A DNA stretch of 64,000 nt from Deltaproteobacteria bacterium (GTDB lineage Bacteria > Desulfobacterota > Syntrophobacteria > Syntrophobacterales > Syntrophobacteraceae), in contig JAJXYD010000011.1 in the NCBI GenBank assembly GCA_021780695.1, forward strand, positions 1 through 64,000. The letters are read 5' to 3'. Shown here in pieces: positions 8,823 to 17,409 of the stretch (positions are counted from its first letter, which is position 1; each line of letters begins with the position of its first letter). Under the pieces are notes generated by a model. The model made no database searches. It was given only the letters and a program-made list of their open reading frames with translations, and was not told the DNA's origin. Made by a program: the position numbers and the translations under genes.

Positions 8823-11731
8823 AGTGCTTTCTTTCCGTCCAGCACCGTTCGCAGTGTTACCGCAAGTTTCTTTAGAGATACCGGTTTTAGAATGAATCCT
8901 GAAATCCCCATGGCCTCGGCTTTTTCCGGATCGATTTTTTCGCTGTAGCCGGTCATTACTATCACCGGAACTTCGCGCCGCATGGTGATAAGCTCTCGGG
9001 CAAGATCAACACCCGTAAAATGAGGCATCGTAATGTCCGTGATCACGAGGTCGAAGGCTTTATCCTCGGGTTGATTTCGCACGGTTTCCAGGGCTTCGAG
9101 TCCGCTTGTTCTAAAAACTGCGTCGTATCCCAGTTCGGTAAGCATTTGCTGGAGCATTTGGGCCAGCACCGGTTCGTCGTCAACGACCAAAACCCTCTCC
9201 GTTCCGAACGCAAGCGTGAATGGCTCTGCTTTGTCAATAGGTGCCGGCTCCGTGTTCATTGCAGGGAAAAGCACTTTAAATGAACTTCCTTTTCCCTGTA
9301 TGCTTTCGACGCTGATTGCTCCCCCGTGGCTTTCAACTACCCCGTGTACTACCGCAAGCCCAAGCCCTGTTCCTTTTCCCTGTTCTTTGGTAGTAAAAAA
9401 TGGATCGAATATGGAATCGATTATGGATGGATCGATGCCGTGCCCGCTATCCCTTACTGTAAGAGCAACGTATTGACCTGGGCGCAGGTCTTTGCCGGAA
9501 GCCGATGCCACGGAGGCTAACTCGACATCGGCCAGCGCCACTTCCAGAATCCCGCCTTTGTCCTGCATGGCATGTGCTGCGTTTGTGCACAAGTTCATCA
9601 GTACCTGGTCCATTTGGGATGGATCGGCCAAAATTGCCTCACGGCTTCTCAGATCCGTCTTTATCTCGATTGTAGAGGGCAAAGAGGGGCGAAGGATGCG
9701 CATGGTCTCTTCTACGATAGTTTCCAGTTGCAGAGGTATCTTTTGCTGTTCGGATCTGCGGCTGAAGGCAAGAATCTGTTTTACCAGTCCCTTTGCGCGG
9801 CAGGTCGCTTTGAGCACTTCATCGAGTTTATAGCGCGCAGGTTTTCCAGAATCCAAATCATACATTGCCAGTTGCGTGTAACCCATGATGATGCCAAGGA
9901 TATTGTTAAAGTCATGGGCAATGCCGCCTGCAAGGGTACCTAGAGCCTCCATCTTTTGAGACTGGCGAAGCTGGTTTTCCAGCTGCAGTTCACGGGTGAC
10001 ATCCCTGTGAATGGAAATAAAGTTTCTAATGGCGCCTGAGTCGTCTCGAATCGCTGCCCCTGTGGCTTCCGCGGTGTACTCCGTCCCGTCTTTTTTCCTG
10101 TTGGTAATGCGCCCTGACCAAGTGTCTCCCCTTTTGAGCGTTTCGCGCACAGTGCGGTAGAAGTTCCTGTCGTGCCTTTGGCTTTTGAGCTCCCTCGTGT
10201 GCATCCCTATGATTTCATCGCCACGATATCCCGTGATCTGCTCAAAGGCAGGGTTTGCGTACTGAATATGCCAGTTGACATCGGTAACGATTATGGCTTC
10301 GGAGACCTCTTCGATGGCTTTTGCAAGCAATGCATGCTCTTCCTCCACCCTTTTGCGCTCTGTTATATCGCGAAGAACCCCGTCTACTCCAAGAATGTTG
10401 CCTTCGCTGTCCTTGCGGAAACTGCTGGTAACGGACAAAATTACCAAAGCGCCGTGCTTGTTTCGTACAGTAACCTCGTAATCCCTTACAACGCCGTCGC
10501 GCTGGATTTGTTCCAGCATTTTTTCACGTTCCTGTGGATGTATCCAAAAATCCTTGATATTCCTTCCAAGCAGTTCACCGGGGGGAGAGCCGTAGAGTTT
10601 TAAGACCGATGGGCTCACCATTGTTATCGTTCCGTCCAGATCGGTACGGTAGAAAACGTCCTGCATGTTTTCAACAACACTGCGGTAGCGTTTCTCGCTT
10701 TCCCGCAGATTTTCCTCCGATTGTCTCAGCGCTTTTTCAATGCGCTTGTGTTCGGTAATATCTATTGCAACGCCAAGGACTGCTCTGATATTTTCTCCGT
10801 TTGTGTAGAAGGGCGCCTTGAAGGTCTGCAGATAATGTAAATTTCCTTCTGAATCGCTCCATGGTTCTTCCGGAACAAAAATGGTCTTACCGCTTCTTAT
10901 CACTTCCAGGTCGTCTTTAAGCATGCGATCCTGTTCTTCTTTTTGCAGATGCAAATCGGAGAATTTTTTCCCTATGATGGCCTCGACACTGGCATTGTAT
11001 TTGGCTGCGACCGTCCGGTTTGCCAGCAGATATTTTCCATCCGCGTCCCTTACGAAAATCATATGCGGCACAAGGTCGATTATCTGGCGCAATCTCGCCT
11101 CGCTTTTTCCCAAAATCCTCTCTGTCTTTTTTCGCTCGGTGATATCGAGCATAGCGCCAACTATGCCGACGGTTTTTTCGGTAGAATCGCAGAAGGTGGA
11201 CTTAGTGAAAAGAATGTCGTGCAAAGTTCCATCCGGGTAGCGAAACGATCCGTCGTAGTGTTTGGCGCATGATGTTTCCAATACCTCCAGATCGGCTTCA
11301 TGGCATAACTTGGCGTGCTCTAAGGGTGCAATATCAAAAACAGTTTTTCCTATGATCGCCTCTTTGGGTTTGCCCATGCACTTTTCGAATGCGCGGTTAC
11401 ACCCAATATAGACTCCCTGGATGTCTTTATAAAAGATAGGGTAGGGGATGGAGTCCGTGAGCTTTTCAAAAAGATAAAACTGCTTTTGGGAAATGTTTTT
11501 CTTCACTTTTTGCAGGGTCAATAGTGAAGGTACTAAAAAAACGGCCGAAACAAGGGCGGAAACAAGGGCTGCAAGAATCACTGTCTCCAGGTTTGCGCGA
11601 GACCCAGGAATAGGCAAAAAGTTAAAGCTTAATCCCACAAATGGAACCATACCCCCCAGTGCGGTTGCCATCAAGACGGTCATGCAAATTTGACCTCTTG
11701 TACTTCTATGGGTAATCTTATTGACTTTCAC
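8819..11731 (-). CDS. Membrane-associated multi-PAS hybrid histidine kinase
   Basis: A 970-residue protein. Two N-terminal hydrophobic segments (about 18-42 and 48-70) probably anchor it in the inner membrane with almost no periplasmic loop. Four PAS domains follow (about 85-205, 208-335, 345-462, 468-590), several closing with an IxDITERK-type PAC segment. The phosphoacceptor helix has GGIAHDFNNILG and the HATPase domain has DSGHGI and GKGTGLGLA. A C-terminal receiver contains DLVITDITMP. With no large external domain, signals are probably sensed by the PAS domains in the cytoplasm, for example through a bound cofactor; this is inference. It is followed without a gap by the second kinase. 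Confidence 0.92.
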   Translation of the reverse strand: MKVNKITHRSTRGQICMTVLMATALGGMVPFVGLSFNFLPIPGSRANLETVILAALVSALVSAVFLVPSLLTLQKVKKNISQKQFYLFEKLTDSIPYPIFYKDIQGVYIGCNRAFEKCMGKPKEAIIGKTVFDIAPLEHAKLCHEADLEVLETSCAKHYDGSFRYPDGTLHDILFTKSTFCDSTEKTVGIVGAMLDITERKKTERILGKSEARLRQIIDLVPHMIFVRDADGKYLLANRTVAAKYNASVEAIIGKKFSDLHLQKEEQDRMLKDDLEVIRSGKTIFVPEEPWSDSEGNLHYLQTFKAPFYTNGENIRAVLGVAIDITEHKRIEKALRQSEENLRESEKRYRSVVENMQDVFYRTDLDGTITMVSPSVLKLYGSPPGELLGRNIKDFWIHPQEREKMLEQIQRDGVVRDYEVTVRNKHGALVILSVTSSFRKDSEGNILGVDGVLRDITERKRVEEEHALLAKAIEEVSEAIIVTDVNWHIQYANPAFEQITGYRGDEIIGMHTRELKSQRHDRNFYRTVRETLKRGDTWSGRITNRKKDGTEYTAEATGAAIRDDSGAIRNFISIHRDVTRELQLENQLRQSQKMEALGTLAGGIAHDFNNILGIIMGYTQLAMYDLDSGKPARYKLDEVLKATCRAKGLVKQILAFSRRSEQQKIPLQLETIVEETMRILRPSLPSTIEIKTDLRSREAILADPSQMDQVLMNLCTNAAHAMQDKGGILEVALADVELASVASASGKDLRPGQYVALTVRDSGHGIDPSIIDSIFDPFFTTKEQGKGTGLGLAVVHGVVESHGGAISVESIQGKGSSFKVLFPAMNTEPAPIDKAEPFTLAFGTERVLVVDDEPVLAQMLQQMLTELGYDAVFRTSGLEALETVRNQPEDKAFDLVITDITMPHFTGVDLARELITMRREVPVIVMTGYSEKIDPEKAEAMGISGFILKPVSLKKLAVTLRTVLDGKKAL

Positions 11732-11785
11732 ATTTACTCCCGAATCAACAGGTGCAGTGCGCTCTTTATGCCAACACGGGTCATT

Positions 11786-12541
11786 TTAAATCTGACAAAC
11801 AAAGCTGCAAATCTCGCAAAAATCGGCTATCTTGGCGGACTCTTTCGTTTGAGTGTTAAACGACAAGCCTATTTCCGTAATCTTTTTTATCCGTTTGATT
11901 TTTTGTACCACGGCCTCGATACTTTCTACCGTTATCTCGTTTGGCAGTTCGAACGCCAAAGTGAGGGTGCTTGCCTTCGTTACTCGCACACGTTGGTCGA
12001 AAGCAAGGCGGCAGCCTCCGCGGCTTATGTCTATCATTTTTGCCGAAACCGGTTCATCCTTGCCAAAGGAAACCTTTGTCGCGATGTCGACCTTGATCCT
12101 GGTGTACTTTCTAATGCGGCGGACCTCAATGTTTCGGGGGTATTCGATGCTGACTATGTCGCCCATTACGCGGTTTCGATACCTGCTGTAAAATATGTAG
12201 AGGTAATCGTCGCAAAGACACGAGCATAAAAGATTACCGTCAAGGACCTCTGCAACCCTGTCGTTGATTTTTATCGCCGGTTCGGTAATAAGAATGAACT
12301 TTCCATGAACCGCGCCCACGATCTTGCACGTGGCTATACGCGCTGGGGCGGCAGGAGCTCTTACCGCCATGGTATCCTCAATTCTCAGGGGAAGCCTGAT
12401 CTCTTCGGGGTCATCCGTATCGGCGCTCCAGCCAGGTTCTGTCCAAACAGTCGTAGATTCCATCGTCTTACTGACTCCGTCTTGTTGGCTTTGCCCCCAG
12501 GGGGCGCTCCGGGCTTTCCGACCTGATTTGTCACTTCGCAT
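11786..12541 (-). CDS. PilZ-domain c-di-GMP receptor, YcgR-like
   Basis: 251 residues from the ATG at 12541; an internal ATG at 12466 is an alternative start. Residues about 45-135 look like the flagellar-brake/YcgR N-terminal domain (for example LRIEDTMAV, GKFILITEP). The C-terminal PilZ domain has both c-di-GMP-binding motifs: RKYTR (RxxxR) and DISRGG (DxSxxG). Such proteins bind c-di-GMP and alter motility, pili or other outputs. It lies 54 bp upstream of the hybrid kinase on the same strand and probably opens the five-gene signalling cluster. Confidence 0.87.
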   Translation of the reverse strand: MRSDKSGRKARSAPWGQSQQDGVSKTMESTTVWTEPGWSADTDDPEEIRLPLRIEDTMAVRAPAAPARIATCKIVGAVHGKFILITEPAIKINDRVAEVLDGNLLCSCLCDDYLYIFYSRYRNRVMGDIVSIEYPRNIEVRRIRKYTRIKVDIATKVSFGKDEPVSAKMIDISRGGCRLAFDQRVRVTKASTLTLAFELPNEITVESIEAVVQKIKRIKKITEIGLSFNTQTKESAKIADFCEICSFVCQI

Positions 12542-12845
12542 TTGTCTTTTAATTCCAGGAAGTTTTACCAGATCCTTTTACCGCCCACAACGTTAGATCG
12601 GAAAAAGTAAAGCGGATCTTAAAGCCTTTTGACACTACAAGCTCCAGCGGTTATTGGAGGGCACTCTCTTTGCCGTCTAAGCGGGTTTTTTTAGGCGGGT
12701 GTCCGGCCGCGCCTTTCAGGTTCGTTTTCCCCCGACCGGAACATAGCTTGACTAATTTTTCCAAGTTCTTTATCTGAAAAGAGGTAAATTGCCAGGGCAG
12801 TTTTATCACTTGTTTTTTTCGTGCTTATGTATCGGAGGTAAGACA
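12542..12845. other. Divergent intergenic region upstream of hemerythrin gene
   Basis: These 304 bp separate the PilZ gene (minus) from the hemerythrin gene (plus). They contain a plausible plus-strand sigma-70 promoter at 12748-12776. No promoter for the minus-strand cluster stands out, and I see no small gene. Confidence 0.5.
12748..12776 (+). promoter_or_regulatory. Putative sigma-70 promoter for the hemerythrin gene
   Basis: TTGACT and TATCTG are separated by 17 bp. The hemerythrin ATG lies about 70 bp downstream, behind a strong GGAGGT ribosome site at about 12833-12838. Confidence 0.5.
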
Positions 12846-13424
12846 ATGATCCCCATAGGACCGCTAATGAAAGAGCACCGGCTGATCGAACACATGATTT
12901 CCCTTACGAAGGCCGAGTTGTTAACTATTGCAGCCGACCGGCGGGCGGATCTGGTTTTTATGGATACCGTCATTGATTTTTTCAAAACCTATGGAGATCG
13001 CTGTCACCACGGCAAGGAAGAAGAGATCCTGTTTGCAGGATTGAAAAGCAAGAAACTAAGTTCTGTCCACGAGGCACTCATTGAGGAGTTGATCGAGGAA
13101 CATAGGATCGCGCGGCAGACCACTCAGGAATTGGTCGAAGCCAACGAGCGGTACAAAAGCGGCTCTCTTACGGCCCTCGACGACATCGGCAAGCTCTTAA
13201 ACTTCCTGGTAACCTTTTACCCCGCCCACATTGCCAAAGAGGATAAATCTTTTTTTTACCCGTGCATGGAATATTTTACAAAAGAAGAACTTGCCTCCAT
13301 GCTCAATCGGTTCTGGGAATTTGACCGAAAGCTAATTCACGAAAAATACAGCCTCACGGTGGCCGCACTGGAGGAAACTCGCGCGACCGGACCCGATGCT
13401 CCGCCACCTTTTAGAGATGTCTAG
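12846..13424 (+). CDS. Hemerythrin-like (HHE domain) protein
   Basis: 192 residues from the ATG at 12846, chosen because GGAGGT lies 8 nt upstream; the frame extends further upstream without a ribosome site. The histidine/glutamate pattern expected for a di-iron four-helix bundle is present: LMKEHRLIEHM, then CHHGKEEEILF, LIEEHRIAR, and FYPAHIAKEDKSFFYPC. Bacterial proteins of this type bind oxygen or nitric oxide or sense redox state. The gene appears to be monocistronic, about 200 bp before the sugar kinase. The specific role here cannot be read from the sequence. Confidence 0.88.
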   Translation: MIPIGPLMKEHRLIEHMISLTKAELLTIAADRRADLVFMDTVIDFFKTYGDRCHHGKEEEILFAGLKSKKLSSVHEALIEELIEEHRIARQTTQELVEANERYKSGSLTALDDIGKLLNFLVTFYPAHIAKEDKSFFYPCMEYFTKEELASMLNRFWEFDRKLIHEKYSLTVAALEETRATGPDAPPPFRDV

Positions 13425-13630
13425 CCTCAGTTTTCCCCGGCCGATATTCCTACCGTCCCGCGGCCACAGGATATATAATAGGCAAGGGGAGCCGGGTTTG
13501 CAGCCAATCTCAATATCCTGGAAAGATGCAGGTGCTGGAGATCGCAAACCATCCAGGTCTAATCGAAATCGGCTTTATTTGTTTAAGGGGTTGGGCGTCA
13601 GGGGTGTGGGCCGGAAAGAGCTTTTGGATT

Positions 13631-14590
13631 ATGAAAAAAGTCGCCATAGGAATCGATCTTGGAGGCACCAAAATAGCCTTGGGTGCTGTCGATGAAAACG
13701 GCGTCCTGCTAGAAGTTGTCCGATACACCACTAATGCAGGGGAGGGCTATACAGCTGTAGTTGCGCGAATGGTCGAAGGCATCGAGCAGCTTGCCGCGGC
13801 CACTCCACATCAGATAGCCGGGATCGGGATAGGGGTCGCCGGTCAGGTGGACCCGGTGAGCGGGGCGGTCATATTCGGGCCGAATCTTGGCTGGCATGAC
13901 GTGCCGCTGCGTAAGGATATGGAAAAGGCGTGCGGGCTTTCCGTTGTGGTAACTAACGATGTTCGGGCGGCCATGCGGGGCGAATGGCTTTTCGGCGCCG
14001 GGCGGGGAGCTAAAGACCTTTTGTGCGTCTTTATCGGCACCGGTATTGGCGGGGGCATTGTCTGCGCGGGTATTCCGCTTGAGGGGTGCAGCAATACGGC
14101 CGGGGAGATCGGCCACATCACGGTGGATCTACAAGGGCCTCTTTGTACGTGCGGCAACAGGGGGTGCATGGAAGCTGTCGCCGGCGGATGGGGTCTGGCC
14201 CGTAGCGCCAGACAATCGGTTGCGGCCGATCCGCTCCTTGGTCGCAAAATCCTCGAGATTGCCGGGGAAAATCTTGACAGGATAACCGCAAAAACCGTGG
14301 TGCATGCCTTTCGTCAAGGAGATCGCCTGGCCGCAAGCCTTATCGATTCGGCCGTGCAAGCCCTTGGTGCCGGTGTGGCCGGCTTGGTGAATGCACTTAA
14401 TCCTTGTCTTGTGATACTTGGCGGGGGTATTGTGGAGGGGATGCCCGAATTGGTCTCCCGCGTAGAGGACCAGGTTCGAAGCCGCGCTCTTAACGCTGCT
14501 CTTACCCAGCTTAGTTTCCGTGCCGCACGGCTTGGAAACGAGGCAGGAATTATCGGAGCCGCATCTCTTGCTATGATCAGGGCCGGTTGA
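13631..14590 (+). CDS. ROK-family sugar kinase (glucokinase-like)
   Basis: 319 residues from the ATG at 13631. The frame is open for 105 nt upstream, but the family start is MKKVAIGIDLGGTK. Visible motifs are the ATP phosphate loop DLGGTK at about 9-14, the catalytic region VVTNDVRAA, GEIGH, and the zinc-binding ROK signature CTCGNRGCMEAVAGG. ROK kinases phosphorylate glucose or related hexoses in the cytoplasm; lack of an N-terminal helix-turn-helix excludes a ROK repressor. The epimerase gene starts 45 bp downstream, so the two are probably co-transcribed and feed central sugar metabolism. Confidence 0.9.
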   Translation: MKKVAIGIDLGGTKIALGAVDENGVLLEVVRYTTNAGEGYTAVVARMVEGIEQLAAATPHQIAGIGIGVAGQVDPVSGAVIFGPNLGWHDVPLRKDMEKACGLSVVVTNDVRAAMRGEWLFGAGRGAKDLLCVFIGTGIGGGIVCAGIPLEGCSNTAGEIGHITVDLQGPLCTCGNRGCMEAVAGGWGLARSARQSVAADPLLGRKILEIAGENLDRITAKTVVHAFRQGDRLAASLIDSAVQALGAGVAGLVNALNPCLVILGGGIVEGMPELVSRVEDQVRSRALNAALTQLSFRAARLGNEAGIIGAASLAMIRAG

Positions 14591-14635
14591 CTCTTTTTTG
14601 CATGGGCGGCTTCCAGCCGCAAGAAAGTGCGCCAG

Positions 14636-15310
14636 ATGAAAAAACTTCTTTCCGCATCCATTCTTTCGGCCGATTTCGGCAGGCTGGCCGATGAGGTTCA
14701 GGCCGTCGAGGCAGCGGGTGCCGATTGGATACACGCCGATGTCATGGACGGTCTTTTCGTTCCAAACATAACCATCGGGCCCTGCATTGTGGAGGCTTTG
14801 AGCAAAGCGACGAAACTTCCCCTCGATGTGCACCTGATGATAGAAGAGCCGGGCCGCTATGTGGAAAATTTTGCCAAGGCCGGCGCCACGCTTATCGGAG
14901 TTCACGCTGAGGCCTGCGTGCACCTGCACCGGGTCATCCAGAACATAAGGGAACTCGGAGTCAAGCCCTGTGTAGCTCTTAATCCGGCAACCCCGCTTTG
15001 CATGGTCGAACCCGTTTTGCCCGATGTCGATATGGTCCTTCTTATGACAGTAAATCCAGGTTTTGGCGGGCAGGCCTTCCTAGGAAACGTGGTGCCAAAA
15101 ATCCGCGAATGCCGCAGAAAAATCGATGAACTCGGCCTGGCGACCCTGCTCCAGGTCGATGGCGGGGTAAATCCCGCCACCGCCCCCCAACTCTGCCAGG
15201 CCGGTGTCGATGTCTTCGTCGCGGGCTCCGCGGTTTTTAACGGCAACTATAGAAAAAATATAGAAAACATCAAGGCTTCCATCGATTGCGGAGTAAAATC
15301 TAAATCTTGA
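14636..15310 (+). CDS. rpe: Ribulose-phosphate 3-epimerase
   Basis: 224 residues from the ATG at 14636; another in-frame start 9 nt upstream is possible. This TIM-barrel enzyme interconverts ribulose 5-phosphate and xylulose 5-phosphate. Family motifs are intact: SASILSADF at the start, HADVMDGLFVPNITIGP, DVHLMIEEP, LLMTVNPGFGGQAF and QVDGGVNPATAP, including the metal-binding His and Asp residues. Its 3' end overlaps by 11 nt the 3' end of a convergent small gene. Confidence 0.95.
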   Translation: MKKLLSASILSADFGRLADEVQAVEAAGADWIHADVMDGLFVPNITIGPCIVEALSKATKLPLDVHLMIEEPGRYVENFAKAGATLIGVHAEACVHLHRVIQNIRELGVKPCVALNPATPLCMVEPVLPDVDMVLLMTVNPGFGGQAFLGNVVPKIRECRRKIDELGLATLLQVDGGVNPATAPQLCQAGVDVFVAGSAVFNGNYRKNIENIKASIDCGVKSKS

Positions 15311-15632
15311 TTTTTAGCTCATCGAGCATTCGGTCGGCATAGTTTATAATATAGTCTCTTTGTCTTTCATCGGCGTATCCGATGCAGTTGCATCGCAGTA
15401 CCTGGCGGCTGCGCACGAGCATTTCAAAGGACGCCTGGTCCGGGGAAATGTTTACCGCAAAGCAAAAAGGCCGGCATTTTTCGTGTTCCCTCTGGACTTG
15501 CGTGTAGAGGTCCGAAGGGATCTTTACCCAGAAAACATCTCCAAATTCTGAAACATCACTGTTTTTTTGTAGATACTCCAGGATTTTGTCGTAGTCGCTA
15601 TCTCTTAGCTGGTCTATTACATACTGCTTCAT
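15300..15632 (-). CDS. Conserved-looking small protein of unknown function
   Basis: 110 residues from the ATG at 15632, which has GAGGAAG just upstream; the frame extends to 15716 without a comparable site. I do not recognise a domain. The protein is mixed alpha/beta, cytoplasmic in character, with three cysteines (CRPFC about 50-54; CNC near 82-84) and a charged C-terminal helix. It is convergent with rpe, overlapping it tail to tail by 11 nt. Codon use resembles that of its neighbours, which supports a real gene. Confidence 0.65.
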   Translation of the reverse strand: MKQYVIDQLRDSDYDKILEYLQKNSDVSEFGDVFWVKIPSDLYTQVQREHEKCRPFCFAVNISPDQASFEMLVRSRQVLRCNCIGYADERQRDYIINYADRMLDELKIKI

Positions 15633-15739
15633 TTTGTCTTCCTCGCCAAATGATAAAAATGCTTGGGCGTACTCGCCGCCACAAAGCAACATGGGGGGAA
15701 ATAATCGTAAAGTCAATAAGCATTTGACATATCATCTTC

Positions 15740-16708
15740 TTGCTTTTATACGTGCCCGATGAGTCCAGGGGGGTCTATTGGAGCGAATTTGTCCGGTGTT
15801 TACGGCAAATCGACCATTCCCGTGTTGACACGAGTGCTTTGAATGTCGAGTTTATCAAAACCGGATTGACGTCCATGAAATGCCCTGATATCGATTTGGC
15901 GATGAGTAAGGTACTAAGACATGTATTTGTCAACATGCCCTGGAGCTATAGGGGGCTTTTCATGGACCTGGTTGTTGAAAACCGCATGAATGTCGAAGTG
16001 GGGTTTGCGGCCGCCGACCTCGAAAGTTGCTCGCCCGGCGAGGTTTACGAGGCCGTTTGGCGCATACGGCAAAGAGGGGGGAAAATAAGTTTTCACGGGC
16101 CTTTTTGGGACTTGAATATCGGCAGTGTCGATCGGGCAATAAGAGAGGTTGCCAGATGGAGGTTTGAGAGCCTTTTTTCCTTGATCGAAGCTGTGCGGCC
16201 CGAAAGGGTGGTCTTGCATACGGGCTTTGATCCAAGACATCATCGCTCCCAGCGCGGCGAGTGGGTGGAAAATGGACTCTCAACCCTTGAGCCTTTTGTG
16301 CGGAGGGCTGAACTGCTCGATTCGATCCTGGTCTTTGAAAACGTCTTCGAGGAGGACCCTGCTTTGCACCTCGAACTTCTTGAGAGGATAAAATCCGGGC
16401 AGGTGGGTTTTTGCCTGGATGTAGGCCACCAGCACGCCTTTTCCAAAACCTCCCTTGACATTTGGCTCGAAGCGGTCTGGCCGTACTTGAAAGAAATTCA
16501 TCTTCATGATAACGATAGTTCCTCTGATGCTCATCTGCCTGTTGGGTCCGGTACGATCGATTTCGATCTGCTCTTTGGTTTCCTGCTCGAAAGGAGGATT
16601 TTCCCCCTCTTAACCATTGAACCCCATAGTGTTGAGCATCTGTATGAGACTTTGACCGGATTGGCGCGCCTTGCCTCATTTGATGCTTTCCTGGCTTGCG
16701 CGGCCTGA
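15740..16708 (+). CDS. TIM-barrel protein of the sugar-phosphate isomerase/AP endonuclease type
   Basis: The open frame gives up to 322 residues, but the start is uncertain. The first codon is TTG with no clear ribosome site; ATGs at 15875 and 15902 would give 277 or 268 residues and match where recognisable homology begins (VLRHVFVNMPW). Xylose-isomerase-like barrel motifs follow: ISFHGPFWDLNIGS, RVVLHTGFDPRHH, ILVFENVFEEDP, GFCLDVGHQHAF, IHLHDNDSSSDAHLPVGSG and TIEPHS. The His, Glu and Asp positions suit a metal site. The reaction is unknown. It is followed by the thiamine-binding and KhpA genes on the same strand. Confidence 0.8.
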   Translation: MLLYVPDESRGVYWSEFVRCLRQIDHSRVDTSALNVEFIKTGLTSMKCPDIDLAMSKVLRHVFVNMPWSYRGLFMDLVVENRMNVEVGFAAADLESCSPGEVYEAVWRIRQRGGKISFHGPFWDLNIGSVDRAIREVARWRFESLFSLIEAVRPERVVLHTGFDPRHHRSQRGEWVENGLSTLEPFVRRAELLDSILVFENVFEEDPALHLELLERIKSGQVGFCLDVGHQHAFSKTSLDIWLEAVWPYLKEIHLHDNDSSSDAHLPVGSGTIDFDLLFGFLLERRIFPLLTIEPHSVEHLYETLTGLARLASFDAFLACAA

Positions 16709-16758
16709 GAATGGCTGGTGCGTTTGAGCACATGGGATTTTTCCCGGAGGGATTTTGC

Positions 16759-17052
16759 GTGGCGATAGTTGAACTCAGCATTGTGCCGATTGGCGTTGGC
16801 GCCGGTGTGAGCTCTTACGTGGCCGGGGCCATAAAAGTGCTTCAAACTACCGGTCTTGAGTTTGAGCTAACCGCCATGGGCACTATTATTTCCGGAGATC
16901 TGGACCAAATCCTTTGCGTCGTAAGAAAAATGCACGAAAGTTGCTTTGATGGGGGGGCCGTAAGGGTTCTCACCCAGATTAGAATCGACGACCGGCGGGA
17001 CAGAGAATCGAGTAGTGAACGAAAAATCAGTTCGGTTCGGGAAAAACTTTAA
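16759..17052 (+). CDS. MTH1187-family thiamine-binding protein (PF01910, DUF77)
   Basis: 97 residues from a GTG at 16759, chosen because GGAGG lies 8 nt upstream and because family members start with this strand. The small ferredoxin-like fold is indicated by MAIVELSIVPIGVGAGVSSYVA, ELTAMGTIISGDLDQIL and RVLTQIRIDDRRD. Members bind thiamine or related ligands in tetramers; their physiological role is not settled. It lies between the TIM-barrel gene and khpA, probably in one operon. Confidence 0.85.
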   Translation: MAIVELSIVPIGVGAGVSSYVAGAIKVLQTTGLEFELTAMGTIISGDLDQILCVVRKMHESCFDGGAVRVLTQIRIDDRRDRESSSERKISSVREKL

Positions 17053-17077
17053 CTCGACCGGACGGCTGGAGGATAAA

Positions 17078-17371
17078 TTGGCCGTAAAAGAATTGGCGGA
17101 ATATCTGGTAAAATCTCTTGCCGAACATCCCGAAAAAGTGGAACTTCAAGAGCGCGAAGAAGATGACACCGTGCTCCTTGAGCTTACAATAGCACCGGAG
17201 GATATCGGCAGGATTATAGGCAAAAGTGGCTACACGATAAACGCGATACGAACCGTTTTGCAGGCGGCGGCTTCCAGCCGCAGAAAAAGGGCCAGGCTTG
17301 AGGTGCTGGGCCAGGGTGAAGCGGCACTGCCGGAAGAAAATGGCGAGGCCGATAATGAGGCGGATTCCTGA
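17078..17371 (+). CDS. khpA: KhpA-type KH-domain RNA-binding protein
   Basis: 97 residues from a TTG at 17078 with GGAGG 7 nt upstream. This start avoids the 38-nt overlap that a GTG at 17015 would cause and matches the usual N-terminus (VKELAEYLVKSLAEHPEKV). The single type II KH domain has GRIIGKSG, an intact GxxG RNA-binding loop, followed by a basic stretch SSRRKRARLEVL. KhpA proteins bind RNA, often with Jag/KhpB, and affect division and translation. The acidic C-terminal tail is rich in Glu and Asp. Confidence 0.88.
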   Translation: MAVKELAEYLVKSLAEHPEKVELQEREEDDTVLLELTIAPEDIGRIIGKSGYTINAIRTVLQAAASSRRKRARLEVLGQGEAALPEENGEADNEADS

Positions 17372-17409
17372 TATTTGTGGCCTGACGATGATACAAAGGA
17401 GCCAAGCTT

